This document shows, one piece after another, positions 1-10,678 of a stretch of 64,000 nucleotides of DNA (position 1 is its first letter; every line of letters starts with the position of its first letter). The stretch spans positions 163,493,866 to 163,557,865 of the forward strand of contig CM077147.1 of NCBI GenBank assembly GCA_039583875.1, in the 5' to 3' direction. A program made the translations under genes and the position numbers. The notes below the pieces were generated by a model. It had not been told where the DNA came from. It did no database searches and was given only the letters and a program-made list of their open reading frames with translations. Source of the DNA: Platanthera guangdongensis (Eukaryota; Streptophyta; Magnoliopsida; Asparagales; Orchidaceae).

Positions 1-1219
1 TTACCTCCGAGGGGGGATGTCTTGTTGGCGTTTCGTTCTTCCTTTGTTTTGAGGGCCGAATCGTGGGTTATTGCAGGTAGTGGTATTTTTAACGCTCTAA
101 AGGAGCGTGATGTTTTGTGTGCGAGCCGTGGCCGCCACTTTTTAGTCCCAGGTACGGGCTGGGCATTGCTGTGGCCGCCACTCTTTTTATCCCAGGTACG
201 GGATGGGTTTGTGGTGGTTTTGTGCTGACAGTGAAATTTTATTTTTTGTTGGAACTGTTTTGTTTGGGGCACTGTTTTTGGTCACCAACTCAGGTCCATG
301 ATGATTTACTACTTCCATTCCTCACAAATTAGGATGTTAGGTGTTTCTTCCTTGTAGAATGTAGCATATTGTGGCAAGTTTTCTTGTCTTTTGCCTTGTA
401 GCCTCTGCAGGATTTGAGCAGATCTTAGTGTTGTTGCTTGGTACTTTGTGTACTTTTGCTTCTTTGGGTAGTGTTTGTTTTCACTGTCATGTTTACTTAC
501 CCTCTTTGTTCCATTTTAATTTAATTCCCTAATTCAGATTTTCTTGATTTACTTGCTGAGGTGTTCTTTTCTTTTCTGAATGCCTCAGGTTCTGACTAGT
601 AGTCGAGTAGACAGCTAGATTTGCTGTGGTGTTTCGGTCATCCCTTAAGTTGTAGGGATCGTTCTCTTACTGTTGTGAGGTAGTTTTACTATTTTCTTAC
701 AGACATACATACTTGTCAGTGGGTTCGTGTCAGTTTGTTGGCACCCACTGCTAGTTTTACCTCATGAAACTAGATATGTTTCTTTTATTTCTACCTTTTC
801 TGGAGATAGTCTACTTGCTCTTGGAAAGTTTTATGCTAGGTTGCTAGTTATTTTTAAACCTAAAAACACTACTATAAGTATATCTCATGATCTGCATGTT
901 TTATAAAACTCATACACTACTTTCCAAGTAACGTAAAAAGATCGTTTTCCTACTTATAATATAATATAAATCTAGAGTCTTGCATAGTATAAGTTGAGCT
1001 CGGGGGTCACTTATGCACTCTCAAAGGATGTCAAAAATAAATAAAGTATTTTCCGTTGCGTATAAGTATAGTTTTAAACCGTGGACTAGATGATCCACCG
1101 AGCCGAGGGATACGGCCCTTAAAATTATATCTGATTTTCTAATCATTAAACTTATGAGATTTTCATAGTCTAGTTAGATGGTGTTCGCCTGAGCGTTGAC
1201 AGTTATCCCCTGCTCGACG
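1..1219 (+). mobile_element. RE1: probable 3' part of a gypsy LTR (window-truncated)
   Basis: No credible coding frame is visible here. The stretch is T-rich and non-coding, and it ends just before a primer-binding-like site (1220) that is followed by a Tekay-type pol tail. That order suggests the downstream part of a 5' LTR whose start lies outside the window. I cannot align it to the second LTR (1632-2506), because the two visible parts would come from opposite ends of the LTR. Short ORFs near 22-332 lie in this T-rich sequence and show no domain. The assignment rests on context only. Confidence 0.4.
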
Positions 1220-1233
1220 TGGTATCACGACGC
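1220..1233 (+). promoter_or_regulatory. RE1 primer-binding-like site (tRNA-iMet type)
   Basis: TGGTATCACGACGC starts like the initiator tRNA-Met primer site used by many plant LTR elements (TGGTATCAG...) and then diverges. It lies between putative LTR sequence and a pol tail. Confidence 0.4.
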
Positions 1234-1276
1234 GTGTTTTTTCTCATACTCTGATACTTCTTGAATTCAGAGAAAA

Positions 1277-1513
1277 ATGCGAGTTGTGACAGTGAAGGAT
1301 CCAGCTCAAGTGATTGTGAATGATCGTGTACCGATCGAATTCTGGCAAACGATGAAGGTTAGGCTCATTTGAATCGAGGATAAATCGGTTAAGCAACTGT
1401 GGAACAAGACAATCGGGATGGTCAAGGTCCAGTGGGATAACTGTGGCCATGAAGAGCTGACATGGTAGCAGGAGCAGACCATGCGTGCGGAATATCCCGA
1501 GTTGTTTAACTAA
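1277..1513 (+). pseudogene. RE1: C-terminal tail of Tekay-like gypsy pol
   Basis: The last part translates to a stretch containing MVKVQWDNCGHEELTW and, after an in-frame TAG, EYPELFN and a TAA stop at 1511-1513. Plant Tekay/del chromoviruses end in a chromodomain-like tail of the form VKVxWxNxxxEExTWExExxMRxxYPxLF, and the spacing matches. TEK-G has the same tail at about 48640-48760 on the minus strand (WDNYGREELSW). Everything between the primer-like site and this tail (gag, protease, RT, most of integrase) is missing, so the element has a large internal deletion. The ATG at 1277 is probably not the true start of anything. Confidence 0.7.
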
Positions 1514-2506
1514 AAGTTTGTAACATTTGGTTTTGTTGAGTAGAAACTATTTATTGTAATAAAGATGTTACTAGTTACTGTGTTCTGGTGCCATATGCAA
1601 ATTTCGGGACGAAAGTTTTCTAAGGGGGGATTATAACACCACAAAAAGGCGTAGTGGTCATTAGTGGCTAACGCGTCGCGATAGTCTTATCGTAGGCGGT
1701 AGCTCAGTGATTTAAAAGACATAGCGCTCGGGTTGGGTAAACCTAAGCTAGCGTTTTGCGGTAGCCACTAAACGCTTCGACCACTCAATGCTTTTGACCA
1801 CTCAATGCTTTTGAGCACTCAACACTGTCGAACAATCATCGAGTGCGCTAACACCAGGTGGTAGGAGATACCGCGCTGAGCTAACCGCTCGACGAACGTT
1901 GATCGGTTAAAAGTGTTATCGCGGGGCGCTAGCTATGATTGCGACGCCGACTGTTCAAAGCGGTTACCGCCTAAGTTACCGCGTGGCGGTAGTAGTTACC
2001 GTGCGGTGGTAGCTTTTGTATTAGGATGAACTTGAGATTTCATTCTCATCTTCTCATATCCTTTCTTTGCTATTCTTCTAGAAAGGGAATATGAGAAACG
2101 TCCAGGAGCTTGTATGAAGGTTGATCCAAGGTTTGCTTGTGATTGCAATCGCGAGTCGGCGCTAGATCCGCAGAAAGGAAGTTGTGGCAAGCAATTCCAT
2201 CCGAATCATAGATCACGGTCATGGCTCCGAAGAGATCTTCAAGGGAAACGATCTTCTTCCTTGGACATGTAAAGTCCTTATTTAGCATATGCATGGATTT
2301 CCCCCACCAAAAGGTGGAATACTGAGGGATTTTCGTTGGGTTGATTCTTGTGATCCCCAAGAGGTCTTGCATATAGATCCGGAAATATTTAGTACAGAAT
2401 AGGCATACTGTGTGAAGCCCATGTGTACAGGTTGATGTGGATTAGTGATGTTTTTTTTTCGCACACCAGAGAAGACTCCGCGTATAAACGAGTATTTTGT
2501 GGAGTC
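1514..2506 (+). mobile_element. RE1: 3' untranslated region, polypurine tract and 5' part of the 3' LTR
   Basis: After the pol stop, ATTTCGGGACGAAAG at about 1600-1615 and TAAGGGGGGA at 1621-1630 match the 3' end of Tekay elements, where a G-run primes plus-strand synthesis. The LTR then starts at about 1632 with TATAACACC, where intact family members have TGTAACACC. The LTR contains short repeats such as GACCACTCAATGCTTTT (twice at 1779-1815) and is cut at 2507 by SIRE-A. ORFs on the minus strand at 1996-2464 have no recognisable domain and lie within the LTR. Confidence 0.6.
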
Positions 2507-2530
2507 TGAAAGTGAGGGTTAGGTCTACAA

Positions 2531-2556
2531 TACTCTAGAGGGGGGTGAATAGAGTA
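2531..2556 (-). other. Conserved LTR-end hairpin (A copy)
   Basis: Plus strand: arm TACTCT (2531-2536), loop AGAGGGGGGTGAAT, arm AGAGTA (2551-2556). The loop is identical in SIRE-E (left LTR) and SIRE-F, but there the arms differ and remain complementary. It lies about 25 bases inside the 3' end of the LTR, close to where the primer site would be in a 5' LTR. Confidence 0.75.
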
Positions 2557-3539
2557 TGTTTTAAAATTTGTTGGGTCCCACTAAGGGTGCTGTTACAGCT
2601 TTTGCTGTAAGCTGAAAATGTGCAGTAAGTAACAAACTGGAAAATAGAAACTAATAAACCTAATCACAGCCACACAGCAAGAACAAAAGAAAAAGATAGG
2701 CAACCAGACGACACAAGAAGTTTATAGTGGTGCCCAAATCTGGGTAGTGCACTCTTCTACCACCCTTGGTAGAAATCCACTCAGGTTTTTGATCAGGTAC
2801 CTGACACCAATGGGTTTTGATCAGGTCCCCAAAAACCAACTCAAGTCTTTTGGTTAGGAGACTTGCAACCAAGAATCACTTTTGAAGGGAGATGACAACC
2901 CTTTATACAGGAGGGGGTGAGAGAGTGATTATGTCTTCTATTTCTCAATAAACTGGGAAAACTTGTGGATTCAATGATGTTAGCAAACAGCTCCCCCTGA
3001 AATGGAGAATGGTTCAGGTTTGCAGGAAGCTTTGCTGCAGGGTGATAGGTCTTCAATCAGAGTCCTTGACAAGCAGTGATGTAGGAGCTTCTTGACTGAT
3101 TTGAAATCTGTTGTCCTTGGAAGTCCTGGAGAGAATATTGAAGAAGAATACTTTTGATATAGTTTGATTGTTCTTCTTCCTCTGAATGAAGATCACTGCC
3201 TGTCACTGTAAGCTTCATTATGATTTCTGTATAAATCTTTTCTACTGGTGTGTGAAATCTTGCAGTCAGTCTGTGTGTGTCTACTTTTCTGACTGTTAGA
3301 CTGAGTATCGATAACTAATCACTTGATCCTTGGTGTCTTTTTCTTCTATCACCTTTCAAAAATTTAAATCCTCTGTAATTAATACTGACGGCCTGAGAAT
3401 AATCGGCATTAATGTAATTCCCCAACTGTCTTGTGGAAAATCAGCAAGTAGTATTCCTGAGGAAGACTGTAATTAATGCTCTCTCTAACGGATACATTCA
3501 GAGAATGTTGAGCATTAATTACTCTGGAATTTCGCATTA

Positions 3540-4215
3540 GAATGGGGACAGAAGGCCGGAAAAGGCTAAGTTTGGAGTCGTCAAACAGTTGGCAGAATTC
3601 ATCGAACTGAGTTACCAATTCGTCGAGCAGAGATATTGAATTCGTCAACCAGACGGCTTCTGTTCGTCGAGCTGAGTTCCAAGTTCGTCGAGCTGATAGC
3701 AGAACTTGCATGCTTCAGATTCTTTGTCTTTTCTGTCTAAAGTTCGTCGAGCTGAGTTCCAAGTTCGTCGAGCTGATAGCAGAACTTGCATGCTTCAGAT
3801 TCTTTGTCTTTTCTGTCTAAAGTTCGTCAAGTTGATAATTGTATTCGTCGACTGGAGTTCAGCAACCATTCTGGACTTAGGCGAGTATTTTGTGTTGACT
3901 GATATTCTGTATGTCGACATGAATCTTCTGATTCCAGAATTCGTTGAGTAGAGTACTGAGTTCGTCGACCTGAGAAGTTGACTTCATCGACCTGAGAAGT
4001 TGTGTACTTGAGGTCCAAGTTCGTCGAGCTCAGAATCTTATTCATCGACCAAAGTCTGAAGTTGGACTTAGAAAAATCTGGAGTTATCCTGACTTTAGTT
4101 TGTTGAAGTATCCCAGTTTTCGTCGACCAGAGAATGAAGATCGTCGAGCTCAGCTCAGAGAAATGTCTCAAGATCGTCGAGCGAAGAATGTTTTCGTCGA
4201 CCTGAGTTCGACGAA
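3540..4215 (-). repeat. TTCGTCGA motif array in the SIRE-A LTR
   Basis: Repeated TTCGTCGAGCTGAG, TTCGTCGACCTGAG and TCGTCGAGC-type units are separated by 15-40 bases of unrelated sequence. The core is CGTCGA or its complement TCGACG. The same motif recurs in the spacers of this element at 7605-7855 and 11245-11490. Confidence 0.8.
3662..3821. repeat. Exact 80-bp tandem duplication
   Basis: 3662-3741 is repeated without any difference I can see at 3742-3821. A third partial, diverged copy starts at 3822 (GTTCGTCAAGTTGATA). Each unit contains two TTCGTCGAGCTGA motifs and a TGCATGCTTCAGATTC segment. Confidence 0.9.
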
Positions 4216-4410
4216 CGTCGAACTCATTTTTACTTAGTCTTGAAATCTTCTAAGTCTTGAGTCCCTGATAGTCTTGTTGATAGTTGGTCCATCTGATGTT
4301 GACTCTAAGGACTTGGCCTAGACTTTAGGACACAACTTTGACCCTGGATATACATGTTGGGTCACATCCTAAGTTAGTGAACCTAGCCCAAATCAACTAG
4401 TGATCCAACA

Positions 4411-4424
4411 ATTTCCCCCTATTT
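4411..4424 (-). promoter_or_regulatory. SIRE-A polypurine tract
   Basis: On the minus strand AAATAGGGGGAAAT lies directly before the LTR start TGTTGG. The same tract is found at the matching place in SIRE-E and SIRE-F. It primes plus-strand DNA synthesis in this family. Confidence 0.85.
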
Positions 4425-4608
4425 GGGTGAGGTCACTAATAGACTCAAAACATAAACATAGAAATAAACAAAGCAAGAAAAAAGTATATCTGACAGAGAT
4501 TTACTAACACATGCAGAAGATATATATATATATATGAGCTTTGTTTTTAAACATACAGATCAGTTTTAAAAACTAATGTAGAGAAAAGAAATTGAAGCAC
4601 TGTAAAGA

Positions 4609-7458
4609 TTATTTCTTCTGCTTATCTGTGTGATTGCCTTCTTTTGTCTTTTCTCCTGGCTTTATAAAGATAATTTCTCTGTTTGGATTCAAAGCATGTG
4701 CTTGTGTCATTGTCATGTCAGCAGCCCCAATAATCTTCAGGGATGTAGTTCTGGGGACAACTGCTTCAGGATGTAGCTTCATGTAATCATCAACATTGAA
4801 TAGTTTATTTGCTTTATCAAATCTTTTAAGTTCTTCCTTCCTATATTTGACATGGTGGAATATCCTGATATATCTTTCCCTTCAGCTTTTGCTTTATTTG
4901 TCAAGGACAGACCAACAATTTCCTGAAATCTAGACATTCTAGCAGTGTTTGCTGTCTCAGGATCCTCAAAAGGAACAGGAGGTGAATATGGTCTTTTAGG
5001 ACTGTTAGCCTTCTAATCTGCAGGGATACTTTGTTATTGCTGCTGAGGTTGTTGATGTTGTTGATGTTGAGTTTCTGAAGACTGATGTCTTTGCTGACTG
5101 CTTCCAGAAGATCTCCCTTGATGTCTCTGATAAGTTTGCATGGGGGCAGATCTCTGAGAGCTAGATCCAGTGACACCAGCTGCTGGAGGAGGTGGAGGAG
5201 GTGGATCTCTTCTGTATCTCTAAACTGGTGGAGGAGAGTATTTTCTACTTCTTTTCTTCTCCTTTTGCTGATTTTTAGACAACCACATCCATGTTGGCAT
5301 TCCTTTGTAAGGGGTAATATTTTGGAGGATATAGAATGGGGCGTCATTCTTTGGGTTTGGCTTAGCAGCAGGAGGAGGATGGGCTTTCCTTTTCTTTGAC
5401 AACATTTTCTTCTTCTTCTTAGCAGTGACTTCATCAGAATCTTCATCATCATCATCATCTGAATCATTGGCAGAACCCTGAGGGTTATCATATAGAGCAT
5501 CCAATGCTTTCAAGGCTTTATCATAAGTGGCAGTCTTTTCTATAGCAGGAGCAGAGGTTTCAAAGGCTGGAGTTTCAGCAGGAGTTGAAGAGGAGACTAT
5601 ACAAGAATCAGAAGTAACTGGGACAGAGCTTTCAGCTACTGCCTTATTTTCTTCTTCAATGTCAGCCAAGATCAACTCATCTAGATCTGGCATATGGGAG
5701 TCATCCATCACAAATATTGGTGCTGAGATAGCTTCTGGAGGGGATGGAATGACTGCAGAGGTTGGTGCAAAAACTGGAATTACAAAGTTGTCACATAGTT
5801 GCTTATCAACTGCTTGACTAATAGGAGGAGTATAAGGAATAATAGCCAACTGTGGCTTAGTAAAATCTTCTGGAAGATACTGCATATGTACAATGTCAAA
5901 GGTTTTCAGCAATTCTTCTAAGTTAACTGTAGGATTTAGAATAAAATCACCAACAGTTGTGAATCCTTCAGAATCTGACTCAAAATCCATGTCAGTATCA
6001 ATGAAATCAATTAAATCTTTGTTTATACAATTTGTATATGCTGCTATCGGGACTGGAGTATCTGCTGGTGCTGGAGCTGAAGTGTCTGAAGCTGTTGCTG
6101 CTGCTTCATCATCAGGCATCTCCCTCTGCCTGGTTTCAGTAGGAACTTAGGCCAGGCCCCTGACTGAGGAGGGGGCAGTAGTGAGGGAAGATATTTGAGC
6201 AGATAAAGAGGTAATGGTAGTAGCAAGAGGTGTAATGACCTCTGCTATAAGGGATTTCAGAAGGGGGGTGATGATGGTGATGATAGATGAGATGGTAGTG
6301 GGGTCCAATGAGAAAGTTGTAGATGGTGTTGCAGTTGGTGTGGAAGGGGTGGCAACTATTGAGGGAACAGAGGGTGGAACAGCAGGTTTGTGAAGGTTAG
6401 ATGTTGATGGGGATGGAGGGTGGCATCTTGCATCATGGTATCTGATGGTAGGATGTAAGATGGTATGGAAGAGAGATGTGGGGGAAGTGGAGACTGTGGT
6501 GGTGTAGAAAGGTTTGTGTCATGAGGGGATTCAGGAGGTGTGGGTGGTTGATTTTCCTGAAGGGAGGAAGATGGAATGTCAGTGATGTGGATTGGTAAAG
6601 AGGGGGTGACTAGGGTTTTTGTTGTTGGTGGAAGGGGGGCTGGAAGAGAAGATGTGGAAGGAATGTTCTCTTCAGCAGGGTGGGGAGTGGATTTGATTGC
6701 CCTTGTGCCTTCAGAAGCTTTGATGGAAGAGGTGGAATACTGAGAGGGCTTAGTGATGGTCCTCTCCCATCTGCCAAATAAGGCACAGGTTAGTCTTTTA
6801 CTGGCATTTATGAATATGGTCTGGGAGACCAGGGATTCAGCAGCCTTTTCCTGTAGGAAGATTCCTAGAACTCTTCCAAAACATACTTCCTTCTTAAAGT
6901 TCTTCTTCTTTATCAAATCAAATAGAAGTTGGGCCCAGTTGATTGACTTCTTGTTGATGATTGCACACATCAACAGAAATTGGTGTTTGGTGATATAGTC
7001 GTGTGCAGTGTGTTTTCTAAGTAACACTTTGCCAACCAAGTCTGCTAGAAACTTATAGGGCGCAGACAAGTGTTTCTTCAATAGTTTATTAGGGTTTTCT
7101 CCAGTATAATCCATGAGGCTCAGCATCATATCCGATTCCTCTGCTTCAATCTCGAGGTCCTCTTCTCCATTTCTTAATCCAAAGATTTCAGTTAAGATAG
7201 CGGGGGTTAAAGAGATGGATTTACCCGGGATGGTGCCCGTCATGATGTTCTCTTCGGTGGACGACAGTGTGTATACCCATTCCCTGATTTCCATGTTGTG
7301 TAGTTTGATCCTTCTCATCATAAGGGTCTTCAGTTCCTGTTCTTCAAGAAGTTCCAGGATGTACAGAAAATTGGATCGGAGTGCTGAAATGAATAGAAAT
7401 CAACGTCAAAGCCTGTATCGAACTTCATTCCTGTGAGATTGCTTGTCATAGCCGTCAT
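4609..7458 (-). pseudogene. SIRE-A ORF3 (env-like position), broken
   Basis: About 900 codons if read across frame changes, from ATG at 7458 to TAA at 4609. The N-terminal part includes MKFDTGFDVDFYSF. After a frame change comes the globular helical domain (7355-6700; motifs REWVYTL, TPAILTEIFGL, NWAQLLFDLI), of the type annotated in plants as putative plant transposon protein. Next come a Pro/Ser/Thr-rich linker, a second frame with an acidic and Ala-rich stretch (6119-5220), a Lys-rich patch, a Gln/His-rich patch, and a C-terminus with LHPEAVVPR and ALNPNREI, which SIRE-F shares. I see no signal peptide or membrane segment, so 'envelope' describes its position, not its function. At least three frame changes or stops are present. 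Confidence 0.75.
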
Positions 7459-7467
7459 TGAAATCAC

Positions 7468-7487
7468 CTGCAAGAAAGACAGAGAAA
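7468..7487 (-). promoter_or_regulatory. Candidate 3' splice site before SIRE-A ORF3
   Basis: On the minus strand TTCTCTGTCTTTCTTGCAG ends at 7468, nine bases before the ORF3 ATG. A pyrimidine tract ending in CAG fits a plant splice acceptor. Equivalent sequences precede ORF3 in SIRE-C, E and F and in ATH-D. Confidence 0.5.
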
Positions 7488-7594
7488 CGGCGATCAAGTT
7501 CAAGGGAATAGAAAGCGCAGGATGGAGGTCGAAGAAAACCTAGAGATAAGGTTTTCCGGAATATGAATCGACAAACTCCGTTCCACGAAAATAA

Positions 7595-7860
7595 AATTAA
7601 TTCTTCAGACTTAGGTCGACGAAATGAGTTAATAATAAATAATTCGTCGATCTCATTCAGAAGACTTGAAGACACTTCGTCGAACTCCGTTCGACGAATA
7701 TCTTCTGAAGCAAGTTCGTCGAGCTCCGGCCGACGAAAATTGTTTCACTTGCAGAGAGTTCGTCGAACTCCGTTCGACGAAACTCTCTCAAACATTAACC
7801 GGTTCGTCGAACCCCATTCGACGAACTTTGGAAAATTCGTCGAATGTAGACAGAACTTAA
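7595..7860 (-). repeat. Hairpin array in the SIRE-A pol-ORF3 spacer
   Basis: Five or more units of the form TTCGTCGAAC / 3-4 base loop / GTTCGACGAA. The best, at 7676-7698, has two 10-base arms that are perfectly complementary around TCC. Others are at about 7759-7782 and 7802-7825. It lies between the end of pol and ORF3 and repeats the motif of the LTR. Confidence 0.8.
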
Positions 7861-7879
7861 GGTAAGTCTTCTCCATTGA

Positions 7880-9345
7880 TCATTCCAGCCGATTTAGAAA
7901 TAAAGTATGATTTTTCTCATCCAGAGGTTTGGTGAATATATCAGCTTTTTGTAAATCAGTGTAGATATAGACAAGCTTAATCTTATTTTTGTCTACACAC
8001 TCCCTAATGAAATGATGTCTTATGTCAATATGCTTTGTCCTACTATGGTGAACTAGATTTTGTGTTATGGCTATATCACTAGTATTATCACAGAATAGGG
8101 TTGAATTATTTAAGTTGAACCCATAATCTAGAAGTTGATTTTGTATCCACAGCATCTGTGAATAGCAGCTGCCTGCTGCAATGTATTCTGCTTCAGCAGT
8201 TGATGTTGACACTGATGTTTGCTTTTTACAGAACCATGATACCAATCTTATACCCAAGAACTGGCATGTTCCTGAAGTACTTTTTCTATCAACCCTGCAT
8301 CCAGCAAAATCAGCATCAGAGTATCCAGTTAACTCAAATTCTGATTCAGCAGGATACCATAGGCCTACATCAGGACAACTCTTTATATATCTTAAAATCC
8401 TTTTTAAGAAAATTAGATGAGATTCTTTAGGGTTCACTTGGAACCTAGCACAAAGGCAGGTAACAAACATAATATCTGGCCTACTTTCTGTGAGGTATAA
8501 TAGGGACCCAACAATGCCCCTATAAAGTTTCTGATCTACAGGTTTTCCTGGTATATCAGAGTCCACAACAGCATTGGTGGCCATGAGAGTTTTCTTAGCT
8601 GAGGCATCAGCCATCCCAAACTTCTTTAGAAGTTCTTTAGCATACTTTGCTTGAGAGATGAAGATGCCATCATGAAGCTGTTTCACTAGGAGACCAAGGA
8701 AATATGAAAGCTCTCCCATGCTACTCATTTCAAATTTAGAATGCATGAGGTCAGAAAACCTCTTGCACAATTTTGAATCTGTAGAGCCAAATATAATGTC
8801 ATCTACATAGATTTGCACTAACAAGATTTGATTCTTATGTTGTCTAGTGAAAAGGGTTTTATCTACAGTTCCTCTTGTAAATTTATGCTATAATAAGAAA
8901 CTTGCTAAGGTCTCATACCAAGCTCTTGGAGCTTGCTTTAGACCATAAAGAGCCATATTTAATTTAAAAACATAAGAGGGATGAGTTGAAGAAATAAAAC
9001 CTGAAGGTTGTTCTACATAAACCTCTTCTTGTAACACTCCATTTAAGAAGGCACTTTTCACATCCATTTGAAAGACTTTGAAACTTTTGAATGCTGCATA
9101 GACAAGGAAGATCCTTATAGCTTCCAACCTTGCAACAGGTGCAAAGGTCTGATCATAGTCAATTCCTTCCTCTTGCCTATATCCTTGAGCACAATCCTAG
9201 CCTTGTTCCTCACAATAACTCCTTGGGCATCAAGCTTATTCCTGAAAACCCATTTGGTTCCAATAACTGGGTAGTTTTGGGGTCTTGGAACCAAATCCCA
9301 AACTTTACATCTCTCAAATTGGTTTAGTTCCTCTTGCATTGCAAG
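7880..9345 (-). pseudogene. SIRE-A reverse transcriptase and RNase H
   Basis: Copia-type RT/RNase H. Visible motifs are [23 protein letters not shown], the catalytic [22 protein letters not shown], RNase H DADFAG and DRKSTSG, and the C-terminal SRTKHIDIRHHFIRE and ADIFTKPLDEK. One in-frame stop splits RT just before the YVDD block (8881-8890), and a frameshift lies near 9115. The active-site residues themselves are preserved. It ends at 7880. Confidence 0.9.
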
Positions 9346-10678
9346 GATCCAGTCGGGATCTTGCTCAGCCTCATGAATGGTGAGAGGTTCAACCTGAGAG
9401 AGAAAACAGGCATGCATGAAGTCTTGGTTGAGTTGATTTCTAGTCTGTACACCTGCTGATATGTCACTAATTACTTGAGATCTGGGGTGATCCCTAAGTG
9501 TGACAAAATCAGTGGGTGGAGTTGGTTGTGCAATAGCATTTTGAATAAATTCCTCTTGTGGAATTATATTTGTTGTTGGTTGTGGCTCATGTTCTTCAGC
9601 TTCATCTTCTTCACTATCTTCAATGACCTGTGGAGAGGGATGAGTGGGAACCTCTTGGGTGAGGTTTAGTCCATCCAATATCTCACACAAGTGGGGTACC
9701 TGCAAGTTGTTACTGGTAGAAACTTCTTTCTCCTTGCAATACATGTTAGTTTCATCAAAAGAAACATGAATTGACTCTTCTACTTTTAATGTTGATTTAT
9801 TGAATACCCTATAAGCCTTGCATACTTGGGAGTATCCTAGAAAAACTCCCACTTTAGCCTTGGCTTCAAACTTTCTAATATATTTCTTGTTGTTATTATA
9901 TATATAACATGTACAACCAAAAACTTTAAAATAGTTTATTTTTGGTTTCTTCCCTTTGAGCAATTCATAGGGAGTCTTGTTCTTCAGTTTGTGAATTAAA
10001 CTCTTATTCAGGACAAAGTTTGCAGTGCTTACAGCCTCTGTCCAAAAGGTTAGTGGCATCTATGCATCAGCAAGCAATGTGCCTGCAGCTTCAATGAGTG
10101 TCCTATTTTTCCTTTTAGCTACCCCATTTTATTGTGGAGTTCTAGGAGCTGAGAAGCAATGTCTGATATCTTCCTTCTCACAGAACTTATGCATAATAAA
10201 AGACTCAAACTCTGTGCCATGATCACTTTTGATCAATGCAACATGAGTAGATAACTCAATCTGTATGGTCCTGAGAAAATCTGTAAGAACTTTAAATATA
10301 TTTGACTTTGTTCTCAGAAAGAATACCCAACTGAACCTGGAGAAGTCATCCACTATAACTAAAGTGTAAGATTTCCCTCCCAGGCTTTGTACAACAATGG
10401 GTCCAAAAAGATCCAAGTGTAGCAAGTACAAGATCCTAGGTGAATCACTCTTATTAATTGATTTGAAACTAGTTTTAGTTTGCTTGCCTAATTGACAAGC
10501 CCTGCAGAGACCCTCCTTCTTGTAGGGAGCAGAGGGTAGACCTCTAACAAGGTTGTGCTTAGATAACCTAGCAATTTTTTTTAGGTTTACATGTCCTAGT
10601 CTTTTGTTCCATAAGTCATTCTGATTACTTGTTAAATTCAGTAAACAGATATCAGTTGTGGCAGAATGAAAGTTTACT
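9346..10678 (-). pseudogene. SIRE-A integrase and integrase-RT linker
   Basis: The HHCC zinc-binding region (CRACQLGKQ) is followed by the catalytic core with DLFGPIVVQSLGGKSYTLV, IKSDHGTEFESF and NGVAKRKNRTL, so the D, D and E positions are recognisable. A glutamine codon has become a stop directly before NGVAKRKNR, and a second stop follows near 10060. The C-terminal part keeps KVFGCTCYIYNNNKKYIRKFEAKA and LGYSQVCKAYRVFN. The acidic linker LNLTQEVPTHPSPQVIEDSEEDE leads to RT; SIRE-C has the same linker. Confidence 0.88.

Larger units (their letters stand above)
2507..4410 (-). repeat. SIRE-A 3' LTR
   Basis: Bounded on the plus strand by TGAAAGTGAGGG at 2507 and CCAACA ending at 4410, which gives the canonical TG...CA ends, and followed by the polypurine tract. 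It holds the conserved hairpin at 2531-2556, repeats resembling TTTTGATCAGGT (about 2775-2825), and an array of TTCGTCGA motifs at about 3540-4215. The 71-114 aa ORFs inside show no domain and are not genes. Confidence 0.85.

Noticed and set aside
1996..2464. Candidate small host gene on the minus strand
   Set aside because: Three overlapping short frames without a domain, inside a gypsy LTR.
2900..2910. TATAAAG on the minus strand as the SIRE-A LTR promoter
   Set aside because: Too far (about 600 bases) from the motif array and not conserved in position in SIRE-C or F.
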